DNA of 64,000 bases from Novosphingobium meiothermophilum (GTDB taxonomy: Bacteria > Pseudomonadota > Alphaproteobacteria > Sphingomonadales > Sphingomonadaceae), in contig NZ_QGHL01000020.1 of assembly GCF_003171715.1 (NCBI RefSeq), positions 186,001-250,000 on the forward strand, written 5' to 3'. The notes beneath the pieces are model-generated. The model had not been told where the DNA came from, made no database searches, and saw only the letters and a program-made list of their open reading frames with translations. The position numbers were made by a program, and so were the translations under genes. Numbering within the stretch: the stretch's first letter is position 1; each line of letters starts with the position of its first letter. Below are positions 28,390 through 38,263 of this stretch, piece after piece.

Positions 28390-30174
28390 ATGGCAGGCAA
28401 TCTTGAACCGACTACCGCCCTTTCCGACGCCCTCGTCATTCTCGGTGCGGCCGGGATAGTCATCCCGGCTTTCGCCCGCTTTCGTATCACCCCGATCATC
28501 GGTTTCATCCTTGTGGGCCTTGCGGTCGGTCCGTTTGGCTTGGGGGCGCTGGTCCCGCAGTTTCCGTGGCTCTATTACTTCACCATATCAGACCCGGCGG
28601 CGATCGTGCCTTTCGCCGAGTTCGGCATCATCCTGCTGCTGTTCGAGATCGGCCTCGAACTCTCGTTCAATCGCCTGTGGGACATGCGCCGTCTGGTCTT
28701 CGGACTGGGCGCGATAGAACTGGGTGTATCCGCATTCCTGCTTGCTCTCGTCCTCATGGCAACCGGTCTGCAAACAGCAGGTGCCTTTGGGCTGGGTCTG
28801 GCGTTGGCCTTGTCCTCTACCGCTCTGGTTCTGCCGATCTCCGGAACGCAGGGGCCGGTGGGCCGTGCCGCCTTGTCGATGCTTCTTTTCGAGGACATCG
28901 CAATTGTGCCGATCATCTTCATCCTCGGCGCAATGGCCCCGATGGCCACCAGAACGGATGCCCCGGATCTTGGCGCCACACTTCTGTATGGCGGCATGGT
29001 AGTGGCGGCACTGCTCGTGTTCGGCCGTATGCTTCTGCCGCGCCTTTTCGCGCAAGCCGCGCAGACCAAAAGCCCCGAACTGTTCCTTGCAGCAACCATG
29101 CTGGTGGTCATCGCAGCCAGCCTTGCGACATCCGTCGTCGGACTATCGCCGATCATGGGTGCGCTGCTCGCCGGGCTGCTCATCGCCGAAACCGAATATC
29201 ACACCGAAGTCGAAGCCATCACCAAACCGTTCAAGGGATTGGCTCTCGGTGTGTTCCTCATCACCATCGGCATGGGCATCGACCTGCGCGTGGTCTGGTC
29301 GATGCTCCTGCCGCTGACCGTCGCGGTCGTCGGCGTCGTTCTGCTCAAGGCAATGGTGACAACACTCGCCCTTCGCGCCATGGGCAAGGAGCGCGCCACG
29401 GCTCTTGAAACCGGCATTCTCATGGCCAGCCCATCGGAGACCACGCTGATCGTTCTGGCCACCGCTGCCGAAGCCTCGCTGATTGATCGGGAGACGGCGC
29501 AGTTCTGGCAGATCGTTACGGCAGTGGGTCTGACCATCACGCCCTTGCTGGCCATGCTCGGCAAACGCAGCGGACGCCTTGTCGCGAAGGAAACGCCCGA
29601 TTCCGGTCAGTCTGAATCTGTCGCGGAACCGGAAGGCGAACGGGTTGTCGTCATGGGATTCGGGCGGGTTGGCCGCCTGATCGGCGAACTGCTGACGGTG
29701 CATGGCGCGCCATGGATTGGAATTGATACCGATCCGGCCATTGTCAAGGCCGCCCGCCAGCAGGGATTGCCCGTCCTTTTCGGCAATGTTGACAGCGAAG
29801 TGGCGATTGCCCGCCTTGGCCTGGACAATGCACGGGCCATGGTTCTGACAATGGATGAACCGGTACTGATCCTGCGCATCGTCAAACGCCTGCGCACCAC
29901 CCACCCCGATCTGCCCATAATCGTGCGTGCGCGCGATGCCACACATGCGGCCGAACTCTATCGCTACGGCGTGACCCATGCCGTGCCGGAAACACTGGAA
30001 AGCTCGCTCCAGCTATCCGAGGCCGTGCTGGTCGATCTCGGCTTTCCCATGGGGCTGGTAATTGCCTCTATCCACGAGAAGCGCGACGAACTGCGCGAAC
30101 AGATTATGCTCGAAGGCGGGCTTACCGAAAAGCCCCGGCTCAAATCAGCCAGCCTGCGCGAACGACTGGGTTGA
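28390..30174 (+). CDS. CPA2-family cation:proton antiporter (KefB/KefC-like)
   Basis: A 594-residue protein with 12 or 13 membrane helices in the Na+/H+-exchanger domain (residues about 10-395), including LLLFEIGLELSFNRLWDMRR and LLAGLLIAETEYHTEVEAITKPFKGLALGVFLITIGMGIDL. A cytoplasmic RCK/TrkA-N domain follows, with the Rossmann loop VVVMGFGRVGRLIGELL. It exports K+ (or Na+) in exchange for H+ and is gated by nucleotide or glutathione adduct binding to the RCK domain in Kef proteins. No KefF/KefG ancillary gene is seen here. Convergent with alaS, 13 bp apart. Confidence 0.88.
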   Translation: MAGNLEPTTALSDALVILGAAGIVIPAFARFRITPIIGFILVGLAVGPFGLGALVPQFPWLYYFTISDPAAIVPFAEFGIILLLFEIGLELSFNRLWDMRRLVFGLGAIELGVSAFLLALVLMATGLQTAGAFGLGLALALSSTALVLPISGTQGPVGRAALSMLLFEDIAIVPIIFILGAMAPMATRTDAPDLGATLLYGGMVVAALLVFGRMLLPRLFAQAAQTKSPELFLAATMLVVIAASLATSVVGLSPIMGALLAGLLIAETEYHTEVEAITKPFKGLALGVFLITIGMGIDLRVVWSMLLPLTVAVVGVVLLKAMVTTLALRAMGKERATALETGILMASPSETTLIVLATAAEASLIDRETAQFWQIVTAVGLTITPLLAMLGKRSGRLVAKETPDSGQSESVAEPEGERVVVMGFGRVGRLIGELLTVHGAPWIGIDTDPAIVKAARQQGLPVLFGNVDSEVAIARLGLDNARAMVLTMDEPVLILRIVKRLRTTHPDLPIIVRARDATHAAELYRYGVTHAVPETLESSLQLSEAVLVDLGFPMGLVIASIHEKRDELREQIMLEGGLTEKPRLKSASLRERLG

Positions 30175-30187
30175 ACCAGCGGGTGCC

Positions 30188-32833
30188 TCAGGCTGCGACA
30201 ACAGCCTTTGCCGCCGCGATGGCTTCAGCCGCCTTCGCACCGTCAGGTCCGCCGCCCTGCGCCATGTCGGGACGGCCACCGCCCCCCTTGCCACCCAGTG
30301 CCTCTACCCCGGCACGGACCAGATCGACTGCGCTGATTCTGCCAACAAGATCCTCGGTCACGGCGGCGGCGATGCTGGCCTTGCCCTCGTTCACCGCCAC
30401 GATCACCGCCACGCCCGAACCCAGCCGCTGCTTGGCCTGATCCAGCAGTCCGCGCAGTTCCTTGGGATCAAGCCCGTCCAGAACCTGACCGGAAAACCTG
30501 ATCCCGCCAACGTCTTCGTCCGCATGCTCGGCTCTGGAGGAACCACCACCAAGTGCCAGCGCCTTCTTTGCCTCGGCCAGCTCGCGCTCCAGCTTCTTGC
30601 GCTCCTCGATCAGCGCGGAAACGCGCGCCTCGACATCATCAGGCGTGGTGCGCAGCAGCGATGCGGTGTGTTTCAGTGCCTCTTCACGCGCCACCAGCCA
30701 TTGCCGCGCCCCCTCGCCCGTGAGCGCTTCGATGCGGCGAACACCGGATGAGACCGCGCTTTCGCTGACAATCCGGAAGAGCCCGATATCGCCGAGGGCG
30801 CGCACATGGGTGCCGCCGCAAAGCTCCACCGAATAATGCCTGTCTGCCACGCGCCCCATGCTGAGGACACGCACTTCCTCACCGTATTTCTCGCCGAAAA
30901 GGGCCATCGCGCCCGCCTCGATAGCGTCCTCCGGGCTCATCAACCGTGTTGTCACGGGCTCGTTCGCGCGGATTTCGGCATTCACCTCCGCCTCGATCGC
31001 CGCAATGTCGTCAGCCGTAAGGGCCGTGGGTTGCGAGAAGTCGAAGCGCAGACGATCAGCCGCAACCAGTGATCCTTTCTGCGTGACGTGTGCTCCCAAA
31101 CGGTTGCGCAGCGCCGCGTGCAAAAGATGGGTGGCCGAATGGTTCGCACGGATGGCATCGCGCCGGGCAACATCGATGGCAAGCTTCACAACATCACCCA
31201 CCTTGACCGCGCCGGACCTGACCGTGGCGATATGAGCGTGCAGGCGCCCCAGGGGCTTTGCCGTATCGCTCACTGCCAAGACCAGCCCGTCCGTCCCGGT
31301 AATGGTGCCGGCATCGCCGGTCTGGCCACCACTCTCGCCATAGAAGGGAGTCTGGTTTACGATGACTGTCACCGCATCGCCTGCCACGGCGCTGTCCACT
31401 TCCGCACCATCCCGGACAAGCGCAACCACCTGCGCCTCACCGGTCGTGGCAGTGTAGCCGGTAAACTCGGTCGCGCCCACGCGCTCGGCAATGTCGAACC
31501 AGACCTCGCCGTCAGCCGCCTGACCGGAGCCCTTCCATGCCGCACGCGCCGCAGCTTTCTGCTGCGCCATGGCGGCATCGAAACCATCGCGGTCCACGGT
31601 GATGCCGCGCGCGCGCAGGGCGTCTTCGGTCAGGTCATAAGGGAACCCGTAAGTGTCGTAGAGCTTGAATGCCGTCTCACCCGGCAGTTTGTCGCCCTCA
31701 CCCAGAGCAGCGGTCGCTTCGTCAAGGAGCTTGATGCCGTTCGAGAGGGTGCGCCTGAACTGCACTTCCTCGCGCAGAAGCGTTTCCTCGATCAGCGGCT
31801 GCGCCCGGCCAAGTTCGGGATAGGCAGCGCCCATTTCGGCCACCAGCGCCGGCACGAGCCGGTGCATCAGGGGATCCTTGGCCCCCAGCAGATGGGCATG
31901 GCGCATGGCGCGGCGCATGATCCGCCGCAAAACATAGCCACGTCCTTCGTTCGAGGGCAGAACGCCATCGGCCAGCAGAAAGCTGGTCGACCGAAGATGA
32001 TCGGCAATGACACGGTGGCTGGCACGATGCTCGCCTTGCGCCTTCACCGCCGTCAGGCTTTCAGATGCAGCGATGAGCGCCTTGAAAGTATCCGTGTCGT
32101 AGTTGTCATGCTCGCCTTGCAGCACGGCCGCAATGCGTTCCAGCCCCATCCCGGTGTCGATGCTGGGCTTCGGCAGGCTTCCGGTTATCTCCCCTGCGGT
32201 CTGCTCGAACTGCATGAACACGAGGTTCCAGATCTCGATGAAGCGATCTCCGTCCTCCTCTGGCGATCCCGGCGGTCCGCCGGGAATGTGCTCGCCGTGA
32301 TCATAGAAGATTTCCGAACAAGGCCCGCAGGGGCCATCATCACCCATAGCCCAGAAATTGTCCTTCGTGGCGATGCGAATGATGCGCTCGTCCGGAAGCC
32401 CGGCAATCTTCTTCCAGAGATCGAATGCCTCATCATCGGTGTGATAGACGGTGGCGAGGAGCTTTTCCTTGGGCAGGCCCCATTCGCGGGTCAGCAGCGT
32501 CCACGCATGAGTGATCGCCTGTTCCTTGAAATAGTCGCCGAACGAGAAATTGCCGAGCATCTCGAAGAAGGTGTGGTGCCTTGCCGTGTAGCCCACATTA
32601 TCGAGATCGTTGTGCTTGCCGCCTGCACGCACGCACTTCTGCGAGGATGTCGCACGCGGGATGGCACGAGTCTCAAGGCCGGTGAACACGTTCTTGAACG
32701 GTACCATCCCCGCATTCGTGAACATCAGCGTCGGATCATTATACGGGACCAGCGGCGCGGACTGCACCACCTCATGCCCCTGCGAGCCGAAGTATTCCAG
32801 AAAAGAGCGGCGGATCTCGTTGGTCGGTGTCAT
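30188..32833 (-). CDS. alaS: Alanyl-tRNA synthetase
   Basis: An 881-residue class II synthetase. N-terminal motif 2 region ([45 protein letters not shown]), the editing domain with zinc-ligand histidines ([13 protein letters not shown]) and the cysteine block ELCGGTHV are all visible, followed by the C-terminal coiled coil and the Gly-rich C-Ala domain ([14 protein letters not shown]). The length is normal for a full-length enzyme with editing activity. It is downstream of recA in transcription direction, an arrangement also known in other proteobacteria, though here two genes and a possible terminator separate them. Confidence 0.96.
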   Translation of the reverse strand: MTPTNEIRRSFLEYFGSQGHEVVQSAPLVPYNDPTLMFTNAGMVPFKNVFTGLETRAIPRATSSQKCVRAGGKHNDLDNVGYTARHHTFFEMLGNFSFGDYFKEQAITHAWTLLTREWGLPKEKLLATVYHTDDEAFDLWKKIAGLPDERIIRIATKDNFWAMGDDGPCGPCSEIFYDHGEHIPGGPPGSPEEDGDRFIEIWNLVFMQFEQTAGEITGSLPKPSIDTGMGLERIAAVLQGEHDNYDTDTFKALIAASESLTAVKAQGEHRASHRVIADHLRSTSFLLADGVLPSNEGRGYVLRRIMRRAMRHAHLLGAKDPLMHRLVPALVAEMGAAYPELGRAQPLIEETLLREEVQFRRTLSNGIKLLDEATAALGEGDKLPGETAFKLYDTYGFPYDLTEDALRARGITVDRDGFDAAMAQQKAAARAAWKGSGQAADGEVWFDIAERVGATEFTGYTATTGEAQVVALVRDGAEVDSAVAGDAVTVIVNQTPFYGESGGQTGDAGTITGTDGLVLAVSDTAKPLGRLHAHIATVRSGAVKVGDVVKLAIDVARRDAIRANHSATHLLHAALRNRLGAHVTQKGSLVAADRLRFDFSQPTALTADDIAAIEAEVNAEIRANEPVTTRLMSPEDAIEAGAMALFGEKYGEEVRVLSMGRVADRHYSVELCGGTHVRALGDIGLFRIVSESAVSSGVRRIEALTGEGARQWLVAREEALKHTASLLRTTPDDVEARVSALIEERKKLERELAEAKKALALGGGSSRAEHADEDVGGIRFSGQVLDGLDPKELRGLLDQAKQRLGSGVAVIVAVNEGKASIAAAVTEDLVGRISAVDLVRAGVEALGGKGGGGRPDMAQGGGPDGAKAAEAIAAAKAVVAA

Positions 32834-32876
32834 GCCCTGCCGATTAGGCCAGCGTTTGGCGCGCTACAAGCACGTT

Positions 32877-33716
32877 TCATCCATCAGTGTTATCGGATGT
32901 GGCGCTGACCAGCCACGCAGCCGCACGGAAAGCCACTCGCCCGTCGCGATGATGCGCTTCAACAAGTTCACGCAGCCTCGCTTGCACCTCTGCGCGTTCC
33001 GGTTCGGGCAAGTCGCGCAAGGCGGAAGCGGCCGGTCCGATCCTCTGAAACAGCGCAAGTGCTTCGGCCACGGCATTCTCTCCCGTTCCGGCAATGTAGT
33101 CGAAATCGATCGGGGTAAAGCTGTGATCGCGCCAACCAGCCATACAGCGCCGCACATGGTCGGGAAGCGCGAAGGCAAAGGGGCCGGGCGGAAAAGCCGA
33201 AGGTGCGGTCTGTTGCGGTGCTGGCAGCAATCCAGCGATCTGCGTTGCCCAGTCATTCTCATGAGGCTTGCGAAAGCAGGTGAATACCATCCGTGCACCA
33301 GGCTTCGAAATTGCCGCCAGATGGGCAAAGGCCATGGGTGGATCAGGAAAGAACATCACACCATGCCGGGAAACGAGGAGGTCCGGTGGCGCTGGCGGCA
33401 GCCAGAGCGCGGCATCAACACAGTGAAATGAAACATTGGCGCCCTTGATGTCCGCCTGGCTTGCACGACGGGCTGCGGTCTGGACTAGGTCGGACGAAAT
33501 ATCGACACCCCAAATCCGCGCGCTTGGGCGCGCAGAAGCCAAGGAAAGCGCGATCTGCCCCGCGCCGCATCCGATGTCAGCTATGACTTCGCCCGGCTCC
33601 TTCGCAATGGCGTCGAGCAAGTGCGGAGTCAGTTCGGAAAAGCTCGTATCGGTCCGGCGCCATTCAGCCGCCCAGTTGCGCCCTACGGTGCCTTGCCATT
33701 CACTTGCACCAGTCAT
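32877..33716 (-). CDS. Class I SAM-dependent methyltransferase
   Basis: A 279-residue protein with SAM motif I VIADIGCGAGQIALSLA near residue 45, motif II acidic VDISSDLVQTAA, and a post-I block (HCVDAALWLPPAPPDLLVSRHGVMFFPDPP). It resembles the UbiE/Coq5-like small-molecule methyltransferases in the PF13847/PF08241 group. The substrate cannot be deduced. It lies 3 bp downstream of the GST gene on the same strand, so the two may share a transcript. Confidence 0.75.
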   Translation of the reverse strand: MTGASEWQGTVGRNWAAEWRRTDTSFSELTPHLLDAIAKEPGEVIADIGCGAGQIALSLASARPSARIWGVDISSDLVQTAARRASQADIKGANVSFHCVDAALWLPPAPPDLLVSRHGVMFFPDPPMAFAHLAAISKPGARMVFTCFRKPHENDWATQIAGLLPAPQQTAPSAFPPGPFAFALPDHVRRCMAGWRDHSFTPIDFDYIAGTGENAVAEALALFQRIGPAASALRDLPEPERAEVQARLRELVEAHHRDGRVAFRAAAWLVSATSDNTDG

Positions 33717-33719
33717 CTG

Positions 33720-34346
33720 CTACATCCCGAAATAGTCGCCGCCCTTCGCACGCGCAGCCTGCCAAGCCGGACGGGCATGGATACTGGCAACAAACGCGCT
33801 TAGCCGTGGATATTGCGCACCCCGTCCCTGCATCAGCGCAATCTCGGCCGGAAAGCTCAGCATGACATCGGCCCCTGTCCAGTCATCACCAATAAAATGG
33901 CCAGACGGCCGCAGGATCTGCTCCATGTAACCGAAATGAGCGGCGAGTTGCTCGTCGATTCGCGGCGTGAGAGGCGCTGCCGCCTCGCCAAGACGCGAGG
34001 TGTAGAGCTGAAGCAGAATCGGTGTCATTGCTGACCCTTCCGCAAAATGCATCAGTTCCAGATGACGCAGCGCCTCATCGGTGCCGGGGATTGGCAACCA
34101 CTTGCCGCCTCCAAACCTTTCGCACAAGGTCTGGACGATGGCCCCGGACTCCTCGATTACGCGACCGTCAATCTCCACCAGGGGGGATTTGCCAAGCGGA
34201 TGAACGGCCTTGAGTGCATCGGGCGCAAGGTTCGTCACCGCATCGCGCACATAGCGGCGGATCCCGTAATCGACGCCGAGTTCCTCCAGCAGCCAGAGAA
34301 TGCGCTGGGACCGGCTGTTGTTGAGATGATGAACGACGATGGCCAC
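33720..34346 (-). CDS. Glutathione S-transferase family protein
   Basis: A 208-residue GST. The thioredoxin-like N-terminal domain has the glutathione-site region NNSRSQRILWLLEELG and the cis-proline block HPLGKSPLVEIDGRVIEESGAIVQTL. The helical C-terminal domain includes FIGDDWTGADVMLSFP (N-capping box) and ends ARPAWQAARAKGGDYFGM. It probably conjugates glutathione to electrophiles or acts as a peroxidase. The SNAIL-like start places it near bacterial beta/nu-type GSTs, but the class is a guess. The downstream gene is a methyltransferase. Confidence 0.85.
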   Translation of the reverse strand: MAIVVHHLNNSRSQRILWLLEELGVDYGIRRYVRDAVTNLAPDALKAVHPLGKSPLVEIDGRVIEESGAIVQTLCERFGGGKWLPIPGTDEALRHLELMHFAEGSAMTPILLQLYTSRLGEAAAPLTPRIDEQLAAHFGYMEQILRPSGHFIGDDWTGADVMLSFPAEIALMQGRGAQYPRLSAFVASIHARPAWQAARAKGGDYFGM

Positions 34347-34414
34347 TGTTGCCCTCCTTGCGGGTAGGCCGAATGCTTGACCGTCTTGCAGCCCGATGCA
34401 AGCTGTTAAAGCAC

Positions 34415-34448
34415 GGCCCGCCTGCTCCGGTCACGAAACAGGCGGGCC
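34415..34448 (-). terminator. Probable recA terminator
   Basis: GGCCCGCCTG and CAGGCGGGCC form a perfect 10-bp stem with a 14-base loop, about 50 bp after the recA stop. The following minus-strand bases are GTGCTTTAAC, a weak T-run. Confidence 0.55.
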
Positions 34449-34499
34449 GCATCTCGTCGGAAGAACCTCTTGCCTAGCAGGCAACCGGCTCCTTCCGGT

Positions 34500-35570
34500 T
34501 CAGATGTCGTCGTCGGCGTCAGGCCCCGCCATCAAGCCTTCGGCAACCTGCTCTGTGCGCCCGCGGATGGCCGCTTCCAGACGGTCGCAGACCTCTGGGT
34601 TCTCGCGCAGGAAGTTTTTGGCGTTCTCGCGGCCCTGCCCGATGCGGATCGAATCGTAGCTGAACCACGCACCCGACTTCTCGACCAGCCCCGCCTTCAC
34701 CCCCAGATCGAGGATTTCGCCAATTTTCGAGATGCCTTCACCATACATGATGTCGAACTCGACCTGCTTGAATGGCGGTGCGACCTTGTTCTTCACCACC
34801 TTCACACGCGTGGCATTACCAACGATTTCGTCACGATCCTTGATCTGGCCCGTGCGGCGGATGTCCAAGCGGACCGAAGCATAGAACTTGAGCGCATTGC
34901 CGCCAGTCGTTGTCTCTGGGTTGCCATACATCACACCGATCTTCATGCGGACCTGGTTGATGAAGATGACCATGCAGCGCGAACGGCTGATTGAGCCGGT
35001 CAGCTTACGCAGGGCCTGGCTCATCAGACGAGCCTGCAACCCGACATGGCTGTCGCCCATCTCGCCTTCGATTTCCGCGCGCGGCACCAGTGCGGCAACC
35101 GAATCCACCACCAGCACATCGATCGCGTTTGAACGCACCAGCGTATCGGTGATTTCGAGCGCCTGCTCCCCGGTATCGGGCTGGGAAACGATCAGATTAT
35201 CGATATCGACACCGAGCTTCTTTGCATAGACGGGGTCAAGCGCGTGCTCTGCATCGACGAATGCGGCAGTTCCGCCATTCTTCTGCGCTTCGGCTATGAC
35301 ATGCAGCGCCAGCGTGGTCTTGCCCGAACTTTCCGGACCATAGATCTCGATGATGCGCCCGCGCGGAAGGCCGCCAATGCCAAGTGCGATATCGAGACCC
35401 AGCGAGCCGGTGGAAATTGCTTCAACCTGCATGGCTTCCTTCGAGCCAAGCCGCATGGCCGAGCCTTTGCCAAATGCGCGGTCGATCTGCGCAAGGGCCG
35501 CTTCAAGCGCCTTCTGACGATCCATGTCCTTGATCTTACCTTCCTCAATGAGCTTGAGCTGCGCCGCCAT
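34500..35570 (-). CDS. recA: RecA recombinase
   Basis: A 356-residue RecA. Walker A is [16 protein letters not shown], with [19 protein letters not shown]. The signature is [38 protein letters not shown], and the DNA-binding loop region is [30 protein letters not shown]. The acidic C-terminus (GPDADDDI) is the usual self-inhibitory tail. It catalyses strand exchange and triggers LexA self-cleavage. An alphaproteobacterial LexA box lies 73-87 bp upstream of the start codon, so SOS control is likely. Confidence 0.97.
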   Translation of the reverse strand: MAAQLKLIEEGKIKDMDRQKALEAALAQIDRAFGKGSAMRLGSKEAMQVEAISTGSLGLDIALGIGGLPRGRIIEIYGPESSGKTTLALHVIAEAQKNGGTAAFVDAEHALDPVYAKKLGVDIDNLIVSQPDTGEQALEITDTLVRSNAIDVLVVDSVAALVPRAEIEGEMGDSHVGLQARLMSQALRKLTGSISRSRCMVIFINQVRMKIGVMYGNPETTTGGNALKFYASVRLDIRRTGQIKDRDEIVGNATRVKVVKNKVAPPFKQVEFDIMYGEGISKIGEILDLGVKAGLVEKSGAWFSYDSIRIGQGRENAKNFLRENPEVCDRLEAAIRGRTEQVAEGLMAGPDADDDI

Positions 35571-35642
35571 GGCTTTGTTCCCTTGCTAGAGTTGGCTTGC
35601 ACGAACCGTCAACAAGAGCGTTGTATCTGTTATGTTCCGCAA

Positions 35643-35657
35643 GAACAAGGAGGGAAC
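35643..35657 (-). promoter_or_regulatory. LexA (SOS) box upstream of recA
   Basis: GAAC-AAGGAGG-GAAC on the plus strand is GTTC-N7-GTTC on the coding strand, exactly the alphaproteobacterial LexA box. It overlaps a plausible -35 (TTGTTC) followed 16 bases later by ATACAA as a -10. The remainder of the 35571-35934 gap holds no convincing gene. Confidence 0.75.
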
Positions 35658-35934
35658 GGAGATTTTTCTCCGCAATGGAGGCGAAGAGGCTCAAATGCTT
35701 ATCGAGGAAAGCAAATCGCGTCACGTGCAGACACATCGCCATAGTGGAAAATGGCTCATCCAAGGCAATTCCGCCTGCACCGAAACTGCTGCGAAAATGA
35801 ATGGAACTAAGCCCGCTCCGCGATTCGCCTGAGAGATCGCAAGCGGCTGACAAGCCAGCCCTATATCCAACGCCCCAATTGCAGCTCGCATCACGGCACT
35901 TGGCAGGCTACCCCCAATCGCCAGATGGAAGCCG

Positions 35935-36488
35935 TCAGCGTCCGTCTCTCGCGCGTTCGCCCTTCTTTGGAAAGATTCGATCGAGCGCCGACTTCACCGA
36001 CTCGGCAGCTGCTGCATCATCACGCGCCGGGTCAGGCACGAACCTCTCTTCCTGCTCTGCCGTGTCAGATACCGGTTCAGCAGCCAGAACCTGCCCCGAT
36101 GAAACCGGATTGGCTGAAAACGGGCCAGCAAGCTTGGTCAGACTGGCCAGCTGCGCGGACAACATCCGGTCAACCGCTCCGGAGATGGTCTCGCTCTTGT
36201 AGCGCATGTAGCCGCCCACAACATATTCCCACAGAATACGCGTAGCTTTGCCATTACTGACATCAATTACCTTGAAAGTAACTGTCATCGTGCCGTTCAC
36301 GGCCTCGGACTGCAACGGCCCAAGTCCCCCCGTGAGGCGCAATGCGCGATAAGGCTCTGCATAGATAACCCGCATGTGCAGGACCGAACCGGCCTTCTGC
36401 GTTGCCGGGGCATCTTTCGGGGGAGGGAGAGTCTCGCACAGACAGCCACCAGCGACCGGTTCGAGTGTCAGGTTGGCTGCCTCGCCTG
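35935..36488 (-). pseudogene. 3' part of a secreted SRPBCC-type gene cut by a transposon
   Basis: The C-terminal part of a gene whose first part is at 45460-45649. From the junction it reads GEAANLTLEPVAGGCLCETLPP, a typical SRPBCC (polyketide cyclase/START-like) strand with GGC-CE, then IYAEPYRALRLTGGLGPLQSEAVNGTMTVTF and an acidic/Ala-rich tail. Joining it to the 5' part with one copy of the 8-bp duplication gives 744 nt in frame, 247 residues. The open frame that continues into the transposon end (starting MVFLLHKIAG) is an insertion by-product. The product is therefore probably lost. Confidence 0.9.
36481..36488. repeat. Left 8-bp target-site duplication
   Basis: CTCGCCTG directly next to the left terminal inverted repeat. 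The same eight bases follow the right end at 45452-45459. Both copies lie within the interrupted SRPBCC coding sequence. Confidence 0.93.
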
Positions 36489-36513
36489 CAATCTTATGGA
36501 GCAAAAAAACCAA
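36489..36513 (+). repeat. Left terminal inverted repeat (25 bp)
   Basis: Begins CAATCTTATGGAGC, continues with seven A and ends CCAA. It is the exact reverse complement of 45427-45451; beyond 25 bp only scattered bases match. Confidence 0.95.
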
Positions 36514-36562
36514 GTAGTTGGTTGTTTGCGAATCGGAATTGGGCAGCTATCCGAATTGTAGG

Positions 36563-37072
36563 ATGGCAATCTCGAACTACCAAATCGGCTTGCAGCGGCA
36601 ATACGCCCGGTGGCTTGGCGAGCGGATCCAGCTCAAAAAACAAATCAAGAAGATTGAAGAGGCGATAGAATGCCTCGAAGAAAAGAAGCAGCGGCTGGCG
36701 AAGCTGGATGAACTGACCCAGGCGACCGAAACGATAATGATCGAGCTTGTTTCCGGATGGGATCCAAACACTGTCGACCCTCAGATGACAAACAAGCAGG
36801 TTCTCCCGTATGAGCACGGGTTGCTGACAGCTACGGCTTTCGACGTTATCCGCGATCTAGAGGAACCGATTTCGACACTGGAATTGTCGAAGTTGACGAT
36901 TGCTCGGCTTGGAGGTGATCCGACGGACGGAGACCTGCTTGATCGCGTTCGAAACAATTTGGATCAAAGCCTCCGCAAGGCAAAGGATCACATCGAGAAC
37001 GTGGGAGGTCGGCCTTCGCGATGGAAGGTCAAATCGATCGACGAGACGGAGATGCCCAAGCCTCCGGTTTAA
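36563..37072 (+). CDS. Transposon passenger protein: coiled coil plus possible winged helix
   Basis: A 169-residue protein with no recognised family. Residues about 12-55 form a highly charged coiled coil (GERIQLKKQIKKIEEAIECLEEKKQRLAKLDEL). The second half (LLTATAFDVIRDLEEPISTLELSKLTIARLGGD, then a basic NNLDQSLRKAKDHIENVGGRPSRWKV) has the helix-strand pattern of a winged-helix domain, where GGRPSRWKV would be the wing. It is the first gene inside the left end and is convergent with the transposase (stops three bases apart). It may help transposition or regulate it; that is inference. The ATG at 36563 lacks a well-placed Shine-Dalgarno. Confidence 0.65.
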   Translation: MAISNYQIGLQRQYARWLGERIQLKKQIKKIEEAIECLEEKKQRLAKLDELTQATETIMIELVSGWDPNTVDPQMTNKQVLPYEHGLLTATAFDVIRDLEEPISTLELSKLTIARLGGDPTDGDLLDRVRNNLDQSLRKAKDHIENVGGRPSRWKVKSIDETEMPKPPV

Positions 37073-37075
37073 CGA

Positions 37076-38116
37076 TCAGAAGGGGACCCTGTCCTTGTGC
37101 TGCTGCCAGTAGCCCGCAATGGGCGAGCGTCCGATCTGTAGCAGCGCTTTCAGGATGAGGTCTACCTGCTCCCCGTTGGCGGTCCGGGCATTTTCCTCCC
37201 GCCATGCTAGTTCAGCCCCATACCAGCTGACGTATCGCTTCCGCCAAGAGCGGTAGACGCCTTCCTTTGCCGCATGGACCCGCGCGAAGAAGCTTTCGGC
37301 TTGGTTGGTGCAAGCGTCACCATCCTTATAGGTTTTGCTGTGGTTCACACGCTGATGCTTGAAGAACATCCGCATGGGCAGATACTGCGTGCTGTAGTCA
37401 GTATGGACAGTGGACCCAGGCTTGACCACGCGCCGGATGAACGGGATCGCGTCGCCCTCCCTGTCCACATGGATCGTTCGAACCTTCCCCGGCTTGTCGC
37501 AGCCAGCAGCCATTCTTTCGCGAACCACAACTAATGCAGTGTGCGTCTTGCGGTAATCCTCAAAGAACTTTTCCAGTTCTTTGTCATCCATGATTGGATT
37601 ATTTTGTTTTACTTTACGTCCGGTCACGAACATACCATCGACTTCGACTTCACCTTCCATGAAGGGGCCTGCCGCCATCTCTGTTTGGTTCGCCGTGTCG
37701 ATCGCCGCCCGGATACGGTGCTGGAACACGAAGGGGGTCTTGTAGGAGTTCTTGATCTCCCGGCGCTGACGTAGGGCAGCAGCGCCAAGGACGCCGTTCA
37801 CAAAGCTAAGGCATGCGGCGAGGATGTGCTTGAGCGAACGCTTCCGGCTATGAAGGTGGGTCTGGGTGGTGATGGTGTATTGGTAGTAGCACCAGCGCTC
37901 GTTGCCGGTCTTGGGATCGATCCGCTTACCCCGGCACTTCCACTTGCGCTTACCAACCTTCCACGACTGCTTGGAACCACAGACCGGACAAGTCGGAATG
38001 CCGTCCGGCCACCGGATAGCCTTTAGCTTCTCGTGTGCCTCATCCTCGGTCAGCGTCCACACTTCTCCCATCGTTAGGCTGATCGCCGGAGGGGAGAGGA
38101 GAAAGTGCTGAGCCAC
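37076..38116 (-). CDS. IS1595/ISXO2-like transposase
   Basis: A 346-residue transposase. An N-terminal zinc ribbon (CPVCGSKQSWKVGKRKWKC) is followed by the ISXO2-like catalytic domain. The first aspartate lies in EGEVEVDGMFVTGRKV, the second in GSTVHTDYSTQYLP, and the third conserved block is CTNQAESFFARVHAAKEGVYRSW, ending with ELAWREENAR as in family members. It would recognise the 25-bp ends and generate 8-bp duplications. The GTG start at 38116 has an AGGA Shine-Dalgarno nine bases upstream, and a 16-bp palindrome lies just beyond. No frameshift or truncation is visible, so the enzyme may be active. Confidence 0.88.
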   Translation of the reverse strand: MAQHFLLSPPAISLTMGEVWTLTEDEAHEKLKAIRWPDGIPTCPVCGSKQSWKVGKRKWKCRGKRIDPKTGNERWCYYQYTITTQTHLHSRKRSLKHILAACLSFVNGVLGAAALRQRREIKNSYKTPFVFQHRIRAAIDTANQTEMAAGPFMEGEVEVDGMFVTGRKVKQNNPIMDDKELEKFFEDYRKTHTALVVVRERMAAGCDKPGKVRTIHVDREGDAIPFIRRVVKPGSTVHTDYSTQYLPMRMFFKHQRVNHSKTYKDGDACTNQAESFFARVHAAKEGVYRSWRKRYVSWYGAELAWREENARTANGEQVDLILKALLQIGRSPIAGYWQQHKDRVPF

Positions 38117-38131
38117 GCAATGATGTCCTGC

Positions 38132-38188
38132 ACCTCATATATGAGGTATAGCACCTAAGGTCTAGGGTGTTTAAGGTGTCACACCTTA
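38132..38188. promoter_or_regulatory. Three palindromes in the divergent transposase/R-M intergenic region
   Basis: Three perfect inverted repeats share an ACCT(C/T/A)A-type half-site: ACCTCATATATGAGGT (38132-38147), ACCTAAGGT (38153-38161) and TAAGGTGTCACACCTTA (38172-38188). They sit between the divergent transposase start (38116) and the DUF6471-like gene (38264), where both promoters must lie. They look like operators for a regulator encoded on the element. Confidence 0.6.
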
Positions 38189-38263
38189 TTTTTGAGGTGC
38201 CGCACTCCTCCTGTGGAGAACTGGACCTTTGCGCAGAGGGGTGGGTCGATCTATAACCCCTTC

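Noticed and set aside
35632..35832. 66-codon plus-strand open frame upstream of recA
   Set aside because: It covers the LexA box and recA promoter region and has no family resemblance or Shine-Dalgarno.
36489..36513. Open frame starting MVFLLHKIAG at the left transposon end as a true gene start
   Set aside because: Its first residues are encoded by the transposon terminal repeat. The real start of that gene is at 45649 on the other side of the element.
37076..38116. Composite transposon bounded by two insertion sequences
   Set aside because: Only one transposase gene is present, and the 25-bp ends flank the whole cargo, so a single-unit transposon explains it better.
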